From: Bacillus sp. SA1-12
GTDB lineage: Bacteria; Bacillota; Bacilli; Bacillales; Bacillaceae
Length of the DNA: 64,000 nucleotides
Assembly: GCF_000981385.1 (NCBI RefSeq)
Contig: NZ_LATZ01000019.1
Coordinates: 24,799 to 88,798 of the forward strand
Direction: 5' to 3'
In this document: positions 34,061 to 43,547 of the stretch, one piece after another
Layout of the letters: each line of letters begins with the position of its first letter
Position numbering within the stretch: the stretch's first letter is position 1
Made by a program: the position numbers and the translations under genes
The notes under the pieces: model-generated
The model's database searches: none
The model's input: the letters and a program-made list of their open reading frames with translations, nothing else
Told to the model about the DNA's origin: nothing

Positions 34061-35314
34061 TTATGGTCTTACAGCTGTTCCATCTGGTATTCGAGCTAAA
34101 GTCCAAGATGGGATTCCACCAACTACAGGGAATTTCTTTGCTTTTTCTTCATCAATTTCTATTCCTAATCCAGGCTTATCATTTACATAAGCAAAGCCCT
34201 TTTCAACTTGTGGACAACCTGGGAATACTTCCTCTAACGCATCATTGAATGGCGTCCACTCTTGAATTCCTAAATTAGGTGTACTTAAATCTATATGAAG
34301 ATTAGCTGCCACTCCTACAGGTGAAATATCACCTGGACCGTGCCAAGCAGTACGTACCCCGTATAATTCACTAAATGTGGCTAGTTTCTTCGCTGGTGTA
34401 ATACCACCAATTGAACTAACATGACATCTAATAAAATCAATTTGATGATTAACGATTAAATTTTTCCACTCATTCACATTCGTGAATAATTCTCCCATTC
34501 CAATAGGTGTAGATGTCTGCTGTCTAATCATTTTCAGCCATTCAATGTTTTCAGGTGCAACAGGATCCTCTAGGAAAAAGAGATGATAAGGTTCCAGTTT
34601 TTTGGCTAATCTTACAGCTTCAATTGCCGGAAGTCTTTCGTGTATATCATGGATGAATTCCATATTGTATCCAATCTTGGAGCGCAGATGATCAAATAAT
34701 TTATCTATACTTTTCGCATATGCTTCCGGATCAAAATAACATCCGGATAGTGAAGTTCTAGGTGATCGTTTAGGCACTATTTTGCTAGATTTCTCATAAA
34801 TGGTTGAAATTAATTTTGTATCAGTGGTACCACTTCCACCATACATACCCATTTGACAACGAGCATACTGATAACCTTCTTCCATAAGGGCTAAGATATT
34901 TTCCTCAACTGCCACTTCATCAGGACCATCGGCATGACGATAGAGTGGAATTCCGTCCCTGCACTTACCTCCTAATAATTCATAGACTGGAAGGTTTGCC
35001 AACTTCCCTTTAATATCCCAAAGAGCCATATCAACCCCAGAAAGAGCATTGTTCATAATCGGCCCATTCCTCCAGTATCCGCTTACATTTGCCGACTGCC
35101 ATATATCCTCGATTCTTCTAGGATCTTTCCCAATAAGAAATGGTTTAAGATAATCTTCGACTGCTGATTTTACAGCAAATATTCGTTGAGTAAAGGTTGC
35201 ACATCCTAGTCCATATAATTCAGGTTCATTTGTCTCAACCTTAACTACGACTAAATCGACTCCTCCAGGTGCAGTTAAAATTACTTTAACATTACGAATT
35301 TCTAAGTAATCCAT
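34061..35314 (-). CDS. Mannonate/gluconate dehydratase, ManD (RspA) type
   Basis: 417 residues, enolase superfamily. LYRHADGPDE, the metal/catalytic HDIHERL, FLEDPVAPEN, GMGELFTNVNEW and WHGPGDISPVG are diagnostic of the ManD subgroup, which dehydrates D-mannonate or D-gluconate to 2-keto-3-deoxygluconate in the cytoplasm. Full length. The dehydration product would be phosphorylated by KDG kinase, which in this window survives only as a pseudogene at 45 kb. First metabolic gene after the GntR regulator, with a GntR operator 40 bp upstream. Confidence 0.85.
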   Translation of the reverse strand: MDYLEIRNVKVILTAPGGVDLVVVKVETNEPELYGLGCATFTQRIFAVKSAVEDYLKPFLIGKDPRRIEDIWQSANVSGYWRNGPIMNNALSGVDMALWDIKGKLANLPVYELLGGKCRDGIPLYRHADGPDEVAVEENILALMEEGYQYARCQMGMYGGSGTTDTKLISTIYEKSSKIVPKRSPRTSLSGCYFDPEAYAKSIDKLFDHLRSKIGYNMEFIHDIHERLPAIEAVRLAKKLEPYHLFFLEDPVAPENIEWLKMIRQQTSTPIGMGELFTNVNEWKNLIVNHQIDFIRCHVSSIGGITPAKKLATFSELYGVRTAWHGPGDISPVGVAANLHIDLSTPNLGIQEWTPFNDALEEVFPGCPQVEKGFAYVNDKPGLGIEIDEEKAKKFPVVGGIPSWTLARIPDGTAVRP

Positions 35315-35350
35315 TTCATTGCTCCTCCTTTAAATAATTGTTTTGTAATA

Positions 35351-35372
35351 ACTTGTTAGTTGTCCTACAAGT
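35351..35372. promoter_or_regulatory. GntR operator upstream of the dehydratase gene
   Basis: On the minus strand CTTGTAGGACAACTAACAAG (core 35352-35371), an inverted repeat CTTGT-N10-ACAAG. Same core as in front of the GntR gene. Confidence 0.65.
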
Positions 35373-35411
35373 TTATGGTTAAATAATTTACCTCTCAAAA
35401 GAAGAGGTAAA

Positions 35412-36116
35412 CTATTTACTTGAATCCTTAATTCTTTTAATAATCTCAATGTTATTTTCCATAGATTTGCTCAAACTATTTTTTGCAGCTTCAGCATCTC
35501 TATTTTGGATAGCGCGAAATATCTGTAAATGCACTTCAATACTATCTAAGGTTATACCAATCACACGGTTTAACTCTTCTAAATAATAGTAATAAAAATC
35601 CCGAATCGAATGCATGACTCTGTAAAAAACTTTGTTTTTTGAAGCTTTGGCAATGGCTAAATGGAAATTAAAATCTACTTCAGAATATTTCTTATAGTCA
35701 TCTCTATATCGAAACATCTCATTAAGAATTTCCTCAATATCTGAAAGATCATTATCTGTTGCATTCTTAACAGCTAAATCTAAACATTTGTATTCGATGG
35801 TTTGACGAAATTCCATCATATCTAAAAATTCTTCCTCGCTAAGATGCATTATCGGAACAAAATCATTAATACTTTTCCCACTAATATCATCCGAAACAAA
35901 TGTGCCTTTGCCCTGATATGTAACGACAATCCCTAAATCTCGCAATCGCTGAATTGCACTTCTAATACTAACTCGACTTACATTAAACATCTTTTGTAAT
36001 TGCGTTTCAGAAGGTATTTTGCTTCCTGGTGGCCAAGCACCATTGGCTATATGTTCCTTTAGTTGCTCATAAACTGAATTAACAATATTTTGTTTATCAA
36101 TGGAGTTAATTCCCAT
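35412..36116 (-). CDS. GntR-family regulator, FadR/FCD subfamily
   Basis: 234 residues. Winged helix at the start (VYEQLKEHIANGAWPPGSKIPSE, FNVSRVSIRSAIQRL, GKGTFVSD) and an FCD ligand domain with MMEFRQTIEYKCLDLA, DFNFHLAIAKASKN and the second-metal His in VHLQIFRAI. FCD regulators of this type sense sugar acids (for example UxuR/ExuR/LgoR). Upstream of the dehydratase on the same strand; operators at both genes suggest self-control and repression of the cluster. Confidence 0.85.
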   Translation of the reverse strand: MGINSIDKQNIVNSVYEQLKEHIANGAWPPGSKIPSETQLQKMFNVSRVSIRSAIQRLRDLGIVVTYQGKGTFVSDDISGKSINDFVPIMHLSEEEFLDMMEFRQTIEYKCLDLAVKNATDNDLSDIEEILNEMFRYRDDYKKYSEVDFNFHLAIAKASKNKVFYRVMHSIRDFYYYYLEELNRVIGITLDSIEVHLQIFRAIQNRDAEAAKNSLSKSMENNIEIIKRIKDSSK

Positions 36117-36128
36117 TCTCTTCCCTCT

Positions 36129-36148
36129 CTTGTAACATGTCCTACAAG
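36129..36148. promoter_or_regulatory. GntR operator upstream of the regulator gene
   Basis: On the minus strand CTTGTAGGACATGTTACAAG, inverted repeat CTTGT-N10-ACAAG, 13 bp before ATG 36116. Shares CTTGTAGGACA with the site at 35351. Confidence 0.65.
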
Positions 36149-36694
36149 TTATAACTTATCTTACCATGAACATTTTGAATTGTAAATGCTTTCATTAGAG
36201 AATCTGAATTCGAAATAAAAGTAAATTAATAAATAAGGCAAATACAAATATTTCTTGAGGATTTACATTTTTTCTTCCACTTTCAGTTGCTGATTACTTC
36301 GATGCACTAGTTATACAAGGGGTAAATTGGTTAAACAATAGTTATGAAGAGGTTTTAATAAACACTTTAAGTAAGTTCCGAATATTTAAAAAACGTCCAC
36401 AACCCTAGCTATCAAGGATTAGTAGACGTTTTTTGACTCTAGTTTAGTTGTGTTAATAGTTTCGAAATTTAAGAATAATAGGGAGTTTACTCTCTTCTAC
36501 CTACTCGTAATATTATGATATTTTCCCTATATATCCCTCAATGCTTGTTCAAATCCAGTAATAGACTAGTTAAAATATCTCCTCCTCGATAAAAACTACC
36601 TCTATAAAGTGCTTGGCCAAAGATGTTCAACTCAAGGGATCTGTAACAATTAGATAGGACTTGCAGATGTAGACTCAATAAAATTTATCCCCAT

Positions 36695-37594
36695 CAAGTT
36701 TTAGATACTCTTCCATTACATGCTGCTAGAGCTTATTTTAATAAAGTATCAAATGAAACAATAGTTGTATCTGAACATGAAGAGAAAAAGCATTAACGTA
36801 CTAGTGTTAATCGTAAGAAATCTGCTCTTAGATCTTTATTTAAATATTTAACAACGCAATGAAAATGATAAAGGCGAACCACTTTTTCACCGTAATGTTA
36901 TGTTGAAAATTCCGGTGATTAAACAAAAAGAAAGCCTAAATGAACGTAGCAGAAAGCTTTCAAATGTTATCTTTCACGAAGATAAGGATATTGATTTCCT
37001 ATATTTTAAAAGAATGAGTATGAGCATGGGTTATCAGAACGTCAAAAGAGCTATTTTTTTCGGGATAAAGAGCGTGATTATGCTATATTATCTATTTTCC
37101 TTGATAGCTGAATAAGAGTAAATGAAATTGCAGATTTAAGAATAAGGAATTTAAACTTTACAGAAGACCAAATAAAAGTTATTCGCAAAGGATATAAAAC
37201 GGATAACGTACAGGTTTTTTCTAAGGTTATGGATGATATTAATGAGTATCTCAATGAGAAAGGTACGATATGGTGGAACAGATGCTGACTACTAGTATTT
37301 ATTTTTAGCAAAATATAAGGGCTCCTCTTACCCTCTTTCGATTCAATCGATTCAAGACTTAGTTAGGAAATATACCAAAGCATCTAATACTGGGAATATA
37401 ATTATGTCCCCTCATAAATTAAGGCACAAATATGCTACAAATTTAATGGATGAAAGTAAGGATTTGTCGTTTGTTATGGAACAACTTGGTCATTCTTCAG
37501 AAACAACTGCCTTTCTTTATGTACTACAAGCCAAGAAAAGGCTAAAAAAGCTACAGAAGCACTAGGAAAACGTCGATCTAAACTAAAGGATTGA
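36695..37594 (+). pseudogene. XerS-like tyrosine recombinase pseudogene (copy B)
   Basis: Readable in pieces across all three frames: NRKKSALRSLFKYLTTQNEN, EPLFHRNVMLKIPVIKQKES, SERQKSYFFRDKERDYAIIS, then IRVNEIADLRIRNLNFTEDQ (first catalytic Arg), RKGYKTDNVQVFSKV, PHKLRHKYATNLMDESKDLS (box II) and QLGHSSET, with the tail ALGKRRSKLKD. At least four frameshifts and a stop codon. The order and wording match XerS, the single-recombinase dimer-resolution type, or its mobile relatives. 580 bp before it (36117-36690) hold only a hairpin. A tRNA-like scar follows 42 bp downstream. Confidence 0.75.
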
Positions 37595-37635
37595 TTCTTT
37601 GAGATGACAAATTATTTTAAAATACTGGCAGTGTA

Positions 37636-37667
37636 GAGGTCAAGGGTTCGAGCCCCCAATTTCGGCA
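37636..37667 (+). tRNA. tRNA 3' remnant (attachment scar)
   Basis: GAGGTCAAGGGTTCGAGCCCC followed by CAATTTCGGCA: a variable loop, T-loop TTCGAGC and a 3' acceptor like that of Leu tRNAs. The T-stem is only partly paired and the 5' half is missing. Sits right behind the XerS-like pseudogene, consistent with an old tRNA insertion site. Confidence 0.5.
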
Positions 37668-37826
37668 AAACACGGAGTGCTCCTTTCCTTGTTGTAATCA
37701 AAGGTGCATCCGCATTTGCAAATGTGATAATTAAACTCTAAGGACCACTTTACATTCTCAAAAAATAATCACTAAAACCTATAAAGGAAGTTAATCTCCT
37801 GTATTTTTTAATGCCCATAATCATTT

Positions 37827-38867
37827 TTATTTATCTTGTTCAGTTGTTTCAACATGTTCATTCGGAACTCCAGTTGATTTCCTATTAATTAATTTTGTAT
37901 CAAAGATTGTAGTTGCAAATTTAGTTTTCTTTTTAGAATGGATTCGTTTTAAAATAGTTTCTGCCACCTTTACGCCTATCTCATAAGTTGGCTGCGCAAC
38001 TACAGTAACAGGTGGATTGGTAATCGAAGCCCAATCTGTATCATCAAAACCAATAAAAGAAATATCGTCAGGTATTTTATATCCTGATTCTTTAACAGCT
38101 TTAATAACCTCAAGATTCAACGTATCATTCATAGAAAAAATTGCAGTAGGTTTTAAGGATTGAAGAAGATCTATAGTGGCTTTATACCCGTCACCTTCTT
38201 TTAAAGATACTTCTCTAACTAACAATGGATTATAATCAATATTAAAATCTATAAGAGCTTTTTTATAACCCTCTAATCTCTCTTGTCTATTGCTTACTCC
38301 ATGTATAGGTGCTGTTAGATAAGCAATATGTTTGTGACCAAGTTTGCATAAGTGTTCTACTGCGTTATAAGATCCTTCTAAGTTATTTGTAAGTATTTGA
38401 TCTCCAAACTGTTCATCCATTCTTCTGTCTACAAATACTAATGGGAATCCTTCTTCACTTAGTTCTTTATATAAATCCGCATTATTACCTACGGTAGCGG
38501 TAATAATTCCATCAACTTGCTTATGATAGAGTTCTGTTATATATTTACGCTCTAAAGTTGAATCGTTATCTGCGTTGCAAAGAAAAAGACTATACCCTTT
38601 CTTGCGACAAACATCTTCTACTCCTCGTATAAGTTTTGAACTAAAGGGATTTAAGACATTAAAAATAATTAGTCCAATCGTTTTAGTTTTTTTGCTTTTA
38701 AGTCCTTGTGCAAGACGGTTTGGTTTATAATTTAATTCTCTTATAGTACGTTCAATTTTTTCTCGGACTTCTTCTCCCATCATGTCATACATTCCATTAA
38801 GGTATCTTGAAACTGTCGTTTTTGAAACTCCTGCTCTCTCAGCAACGTCCTTAATTGTAACTTTCAT
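37827..38867 (-). CDS. LacI-family regulator, KdgR-like
   Basis: 346 residues from ATG 38867, chosen because AAGGAG lies 7 nt upstream. Helix-turn-helix VTIKDVAERAGVSKTTVSRYLNG, hinge NRLAQGLKSKKTKTIGLI, then a periplasmic-binding-type domain (FNVLNPFSSKLIRGVED, FVDRRMDE, DDISFIGFDDTDWASI, PPVTVVAQP). KdgR proteins of Bacilli control uronate and KDG use. The multiple GAAACCGATTT boxes at 43.2-43.4 kb are the natural target. Follows the GntP gene on the same strand, 320 bp away behind a terminator. Confidence 0.8.
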   Translation of the reverse strand: MKVTIKDVAERAGVSKTTVSRYLNGMYDMMGEEVREKIERTIRELNYKPNRLAQGLKSKKTKTIGLIIFNVLNPFSSKLIRGVEDVCRKKGYSLFLCNADNDSTLERKYITELYHKQVDGIITATVGNNADLYKELSEEGFPLVFVDRRMDEQFGDQILTNNLEGSYNAVEHLCKLGHKHIAYLTAPIHGVSNRQERLEGYKKALIDFNIDYNPLLVREVSLKEGDGYKATIDLLQSLKPTAIFSMNDTLNLEVIKAVKESGYKIPDDISFIGFDDTDWASITNPPVTVVAQPTYEIGVKVAETILKRIHSKKKTKFATTIFDTKLINRKSTGVPNEHVETTEQDK

Positions 38868-38971
38868 ACCATTCTCCTTCATTGACTTTCTCTTGTTAAG
38901 AAAATAATATAACTTCTTACTAAATAGTATAATCAGAATTAAAGCAAAAGTATAAACAATAGTTTTAAAAT

Positions 38972-38998
38972 AAAAAAGTACCCAAAAGGTACTTTTTT
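38972..38998. terminator. Terminator after gntP
   Basis: AAAAAAGTACC / GGTACTTTTTT with loop CAAAA; symmetric, so usable in both directions. Lies 190 bp downstream of the GntP stop and 100 bp upstream of the LacI gene. Confidence 0.75.
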
Positions 38999-39191
38999 AT
39001 TTTAAAGTTTTTGTTAACAACTTTATACAAAAGCCTCGGGCTTATAAGACGTCTTTAATACTTAGGATTTTAATTACTAGATTATTCCTTATTCTATCTT
39101 CTTATTTATTTCTGATGTAACTTGCTTCTTCACAAAATTACTCTTTATATTCCCATTTTGGCTTCTTATCAGACACTAACAGTTTTTTGAC

Positions 39192-40523
39192 TTATACAAA
39201 GATAGATAAAATTAAAATAAATCCATATGCTGTAAAACCTACAATTGTGTTGATTCCAGTCCAAGTTATTAAGGTTTCTTTTACAGTTAAATTAAAATAT
39301 TCTTTAATCATCCAGAATCCTGCATCATTAAAATGAGCCATTGCCAGTGAACCTGCACCTGTTGCCAAAACTAATAACTCAGGACTAGGTGCATTCGGCA
39401 TTGTTGCAACAATCGGGGCAACTATCCCTGCTGATGCCATCATACCTACCGTTGCAGATCCGGTTGCAATTCGAATTAGAAGTGCAATTAAGAATCCTAA
39501 TAAGATCGGAGATATATCAGCTCCGGTTGCCAATTTAGCAATATAATCACCAGTACCACTGTTAATAATAACTCTATTAAAGGCTCCTCCAGCACCGATA
39601 ACTAACAAGATATTAGCAGTAGGCGCAACACAATCATTTGTAAATTTAAGAATGTTGTCTTTGCTAAAGCCTCTTGCATACCCTAAACTAAAAAATGAAA
39701 ATATAGCCGCAATTCCTAGTGAGATGATAGGATTACCTAAAAAGCCAAATATCAGGCGCAATTGATTGGTTTCTACTAACGTTACTTCTGTGATAGTTTG
39801 CCCAAGCATTAATATGACTGGAAGCAGCACAGTTAATAAAGTAATAGTTAAACCTGGTAAAGCACGATCGCTATTTTCCTGTACCAATTCCTTAGCTAAG
39901 TTCTCAGGCGGAATAGGATGAATGCGTTTAGTGAGCCAATTTGTATAAAGGGGACCTGCAATAATTGCAGTCGGGAATCCTATCAATATAGCATAAAGAA
40001 TCGTCAAACCAACATTTGCATGATAAATCTCGACGCCTGCCATGACAGCTGGATGTGGTGGTACCATACCATGAACAGTTAAAAGACCTGCAAGTAATGG
40101 AGCACCTATCTTCATTATGTTCATTCCCGTTTTTAAAGCAATCGTAAATACAAGTGGAATCAGAAGGACAAAGCCTACTTGAAAAAACACTGGAATTCCT
40201 ACAAGAAAACCAACAAACATCATGGCCCAGTGGACATTCTTCAAACCAAAACGTTTAATAAGGGCTTGAGCAATCACTTCTGCTCCACCTGATTCGGCCA
40301 TCATTTTACCTATCATTGTTCCGAAGGCAAGCACAATTGCAATTAACCCTAAGGTTGAACCTAATCCTTCTTTGATTGAGTCGACAACCTCTAATAAAGG
40401 CATCCCTGATGTAACTCCAACAAAAACAGACGTAACAATTAAAGTTACAAATGGATTCCATTTAAAGTAGCTAATTAATACTAGTAGCAATAAAATCCCT
40501 ATTAATGTAATTATTAATGGCAT
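39192..40523 (-). CDS. GntP-family permease
   Basis: 443 residues, about 12 hydrophobic helices. MVPPHPAVMAGVEIYHANVG, IPVFFQVGFVLLIPLVF, GGAFNRVIINSGTGDYIA, GSATVGMMASAGIVAP and ATGAGSLAMAHFNDAGFWMI are the conserved GntP signatures. The family imports gluconate, fructuronate or small hydroxy acids with protons. Here it is grouped with a CoA-transferase and a crotonase rather than a gluconate kinase, so its substrate could be a short hydroxy acid. AGAGGAGAG precedes ATG 40523. Confidence 0.85.
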   Translation of the reverse strand: MPLIITLIGILLLLVLISYFKWNPFVTLIVTSVFVGVTSGMPLLEVVDSIKEGLGSTLGLIAIVLAFGTMIGKMMAESGGAEVIAQALIKRFGLKNVHWAMMFVGFLVGIPVFFQVGFVLLIPLVFTIALKTGMNIMKIGAPLLAGLLTVHGMVPPHPAVMAGVEIYHANVGLTILYAILIGFPTAIIAGPLYTNWLTKRIHPIPPENLAKELVQENSDRALPGLTITLLTVLLPVILMLGQTITEVTLVETNQLRLIFGFLGNPIISLGIAAIFSFFSLGYARGFSKDNILKFTNDCVAPTANILLVIGAGGAFNRVIINSGTGDYIAKLATGADISPILLGFLIALLIRIATGSATVGMMASAGIVAPIVATMPNAPSPELLVLATGAGSLAMAHFNDAGFWMIKEYFNLTVKETLITWTGINTIVGFTAYGFILILSIFV

Positions 40524-40667
40524 TTGTTACTCTCCTCTCTAAAAACGTGTAATTGTTTTATCTTTTATTAAAACATTTCCTTTTTCTTATGTGCCTCTGG
40601 ATTCTAATAGTGTTAAGACGTTAGGTTATCTATAATTATCTAATTAAAGGGCTTACAAAATTAAACC

Positions 40668-40700
40668 TACGATCTAATTAGAATCTTGAATTAGATCGTA
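40668..40700. terminator. 12-bp hairpin between crotonase and gntP
   Basis: TACGATCTAATT / AATTAGATCGTA with a 9-nt loop, followed on the minus strand by GGTTTAATTTTG. May separate or attenuate the two transcription units. Confidence 0.45.
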
Positions 40701-40801
40701 AATAACTTCTGCTGAAGATTCAATCTCTTCAAAACACTAATGACCGTAGATAGTTCCGATTAGCGTGGTGTACTTTTTCTAAGCAAAAGCTAGTTTAGTA
40801 C

Positions 40802-41578
40802 TTAGACTCCTGTAAAATTTGGTTTCCTCTTTTCTAGGAAAGCCGCTACACCTTCTTGTTTATCTTCCGTAGAAAATAAAAATGATTGTAATGCATTTTC
40901 AAGGAGAAGACCTACCTCCAGTGGAATATCGGAGCTACGTTGTATAGCCAATTTAGACACTCGTAATGCTAGTGACCCTCTTTCAAGAATCTTTCCCGCT
41001 AAAGCCAAGACTGTCTCGTCTAATTCGTCTTGGGATACCACTTCAGATACGAATCCTAATTGTTTTGCCTGATGAGCATCTAATACATCGCCAAGAAATA
41101 CGAGTTCTTTTACTTTAGCTTCCCCTAAGAGGCGAACTATTCTTTGAGTTCCCCCTGCACCAGGCATTACCCCTAACTTACATTCAGGAAGACCAAATTT
41201 AACATTATTTGTGGCTACACGTATGTCGCAAGCTGCTGCTAACTCCATACCTCCACCAAAAGCATAGCCTTGAATAGCCGCTATGGTTGGCTTTTCATAG
41301 TTGTAAATTAAATCATATAAAGGTTGCATAGATGGGAAAAGGGCATCTAAAGATGTCATTTTTTGCAAATCTGCAATATCGGCTCCGGAAGCGAATGTTT
41401 TTCCTGTTCCTTTAAAACTAACAACTTTAACATCTTTATCATTTTTAAAATAAGAAAGGGCATCTTTTATTTCTGCCATCATTTCTTCGTTAAAAGCATT
41501 GTACTTATCTGGACGATTAAGAATTATCCAACCTACATAATTCTTCTTTTGAACTTCTAGCGTGTTAAACTGTTGCAT
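40802..41578 (-). CDS. Enoyl-CoA hydratase/isomerase (crotonase)
   Basis: About 258 residues. Crotonase fold with oxyanion-hole segments KTFASGADI and GYAFGGGMELA, and both catalytic Glu positions occupied (GGGMELA and FGLPECKLGVMPGAGGTQR). It hydrates enoyl-CoA or acts as an isomerase. Start overlaps the end of the CoA-transferase gene, so the two are translationally coupled; ATG 41578 fits AAGGAAGTG best (9 nt), with ATG 41584 as an alternative. Likely handles the CoA ester made by the neighbouring CoA-transferase. Confidence 0.85.
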   Translation of the reverse strand: MQQFNTLEVQKKNYVGWIILNRPDKYNAFNEEMMAEIKDALSYFKNDKDVKVVSFKGTGKTFASGADIADLQKMTSLDALFPSMQPLYDLIYNYEKPTIAAIQGYAFGGGMELAAACDIRVATNNVKFGLPECKLGVMPGAGGTQRIVRLLGEAKVKELVFLGDVLDAHQAKQLGFVSEVVSQDELDETVLALAGKILERGSLALRVSKLAIQRSSDIPLEVGLLLENALQSFLFSTEDKQEGVAAFLEKRKPNFTGV

Positions 41579-43130
41579 GTTCATCCACTTCCTTTTCTAC
41601 ATAATTTGTGAATAGACTAGAATCCATTTCTTTTAAATTTGGAGATATTTCTGGTTTTGAATCCATATGGTCAAGAATATCCTTATAAAGGTCGATCCCT
41701 GGAGCTATTTCTTCTAAAACCAAACCGTTGTCTCCCAGTTTGAATACAGCTCTCTCTGTTACGAAAATTACCTTTTGTCCTGTTTCTCTAGCATACTCTC
41801 CAGAAAATGTAATTTGATTTACTTTATTTATAAATTTCTTGAACTTTCCTTCCTTAACAATTTGCATTTTCCCATTATCAATTTTCACTTCTAGTCCACC
41901 CGCAGTGAAAGTACCACAAAAAACAAGTTTCTTTGCATTTTGGGCTATATTGATAAAGCCCCCACATCCTATGATTCTATCTCCCAATTTACTTACATTA
42001 ACGTTTCCATGTATATCTACTTCTGCCATTCCTAGGCATGTCATATCGAGTCCACCGCCATCAAAAAAGTCAAACTGGGATGGTGCTTCAATGATCGCAT
42101 GAGAATTAGACGATACTCCAAATTCAATTCCACCAGCAGGTACTCCTCCTATAATTCCCTGTTCAATAGCAAACACAAATTCTTTTGACAGATTCATTTC
42201 TGAGGCCACTAATCCTACTGATCCTGATATTCCTACACCTAAATTTACTACACCCTTTTCAGGTAGTTCCATAGCTGCACGCATTGCAATAATCTTGCGT
42301 TCGTTGTAAGGAATTTGTTGGATATTATAAGCTGGTATCCGAATGTCGCCTGCATAAGCAGGGTTATAGGTCGAAATCACGGTTTGCTTTTGCTCAGGAG
42401 AAAGAATGATACCATCGACCAAAATACTAGGGATTTTTACGAGTTTAGGATGTAAAGTTTCTCTTTTTGCCAATCGTTTCACCTGAACAAACACTTTTCC
42501 CCCACTATTGTGGACAGCCTGTGCCATAGCCAAATTATCTAAAAACGCTGCTTCCTCTTCCATGGTTATATTTCCATCTTCATCCGCTGTTGTTCCTCTC
42601 AAGAAAGCAACATTTACTGGAAATGAGGGATAAAATAGTTTCTCTTCCCCATTAATATCAATAAGTTGCACTATATCTTCAGTTGTAACCGTATTCAGTT
42701 TTCCTCCCTCAACACGAGGATCTACAAAAGTTTTCAACCCTACATGAGTAATTAAACCTGGTCTGCCTGAAGCGATTTCCCTGAAGAGTTGGGATAATAC
42801 TCCTTGTGGGAGATTATAAGCCTCAATTTTATTTTCACTAGCAAGACGAGCCATTTTAGGTAAATAATCCCAATGCCCACCAATATCACGCTTTACTAAT
42901 CCCTCATAAGCTACGTGGCACATTCCGCCGTCTTTTCTATCACCTACACCAGTTACATGAATAAAAGTAAGATTACTAGGTGATGCTGATTCCACAAATC
43001 TTGTTTCAAGCGCTTTCAAAAGGGCTGTCGGTTCTAATAATCCTCCCCCAGCTCCTCCAACTACCACTGTATCCCCATCTGATATTTGTTTAACCGCTTC
43101 TGCAGCAGTTAACACTTTAGAAAATGACAT
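41565..43130 (-). CDS. Acetate/propionate CoA-transferase family protein (YdiF-like)
   Basis: 521 residues, both alpha and beta CoA-transferase halves fused in one chain as in propionate CoA-transferases. SDGDTVVVGGAGGGLLEPTA at the start, catalytic Glu in FAIEQGIIGGVPAGG near residue 320, CGGFINIAQNAKKLVFCG and EIAPGIDLYKDIL near the end. Transfers CoA between short acyl-CoA and a free (hydroxy) acid. ATG 43130 has AGAGGTG 6 nt upstream; the GTG at 43139 is inside the binding site. First gene downstream of the KdgR-like box array. Confidence 0.85.
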   Translation of the reverse strand: MSFSKVLTAAEAVKQISDGDTVVVGGAGGGLLEPTALLKALETRFVESASPSNLTFIHVTGVGDRKDGGMCHVAYEGLVKRDIGGHWDYLPKMARLASENKIEAYNLPQGVLSQLFREIASGRPGLITHVGLKTFVDPRVEGGKLNTVTTEDIVQLIDINGEEKLFYPSFPVNVAFLRGTTADEDGNITMEEEAAFLDNLAMAQAVHNSGGKVFVQVKRLAKRETLHPKLVKIPSILVDGIILSPEQKQTVISTYNPAYAGDIRIPAYNIQQIPYNERKIIAMRAAMELPEKGVVNLGVGISGSVGLVASEMNLSKEFVFAIEQGIIGGVPAGGIEFGVSSNSHAIIEAPSQFDFFDGGGLDMTCLGMAEVDIHGNVNVSKLGDRIIGCGGFINIAQNAKKLVFCGTFTAGGLEVKIDNGKMQIVKEGKFKKFINKVNQITFSGEYARETGQKVIFVTERAVFKLGDNGLVLEEIAPGIDLYKDILDHMDSKPEISPNLKEMDSSLFTNYVEKEVDEHATV

Positions 43131-43155
43131 AATTAACACCTCTTATACTTTTTAG

Positions 43156-43409
43156 AAATCGGTTTACAAAATCGGTTTCGCATTCATATTAACTGATGTC
43201 GAATTATTTTTAAAGCTTTTATTTTTGTAAAAACCGATTTACGAAACCGATTTACGAAACCGATTTGTAATTCATATTAACCGATGTCAGATTATTTTTA
43301 AAGCTTTTTTTATCAAAATTCTAAAATTATCAAAAAAATAAAATAACTCTTTTAAATTAAACAAATCTATTGTATTCTGTTTACGAAACCGATTTCGTTT
43401 ATCGGTTTC
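43156..43409. promoter_or_regulatory. KdgR-like operator array in the divergent promoter
   Basis: AAATCGGTTT at 43156 and 43169 and its complement AAACCGATTT at 43231, 43244 and 43257 are each spaced exactly 13 bp. Another pair, GAAACCGAT (43385) and ATCGGTTTC (43401), forms a perfect inverted repeat 18 bp upstream-proximal to the GH88 side. The stretch ATTCATATTAAC..GATGTC..ATTATTTTTAAAGCTTTT occurs twice, 88 bp apart (from 43182 and 43270), so part of the array arose by tandem duplication. GAAACCGATTTC is close to the palindrome bound by KdgR/LacI regulators. Confidence 0.7.
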
Positions 43410-43547
43410 AAATTCAAACGCAAGCAGGTAAATGGATTATGAATGCTGCACTTATTAGATATTTCGCTTGGAAGAGGCATAACACAAGAACTTATTGAAA
43501 GCGGAATCAAAATTAAATTAAAGAGTTATTAAAAGGAGGATTAACCA

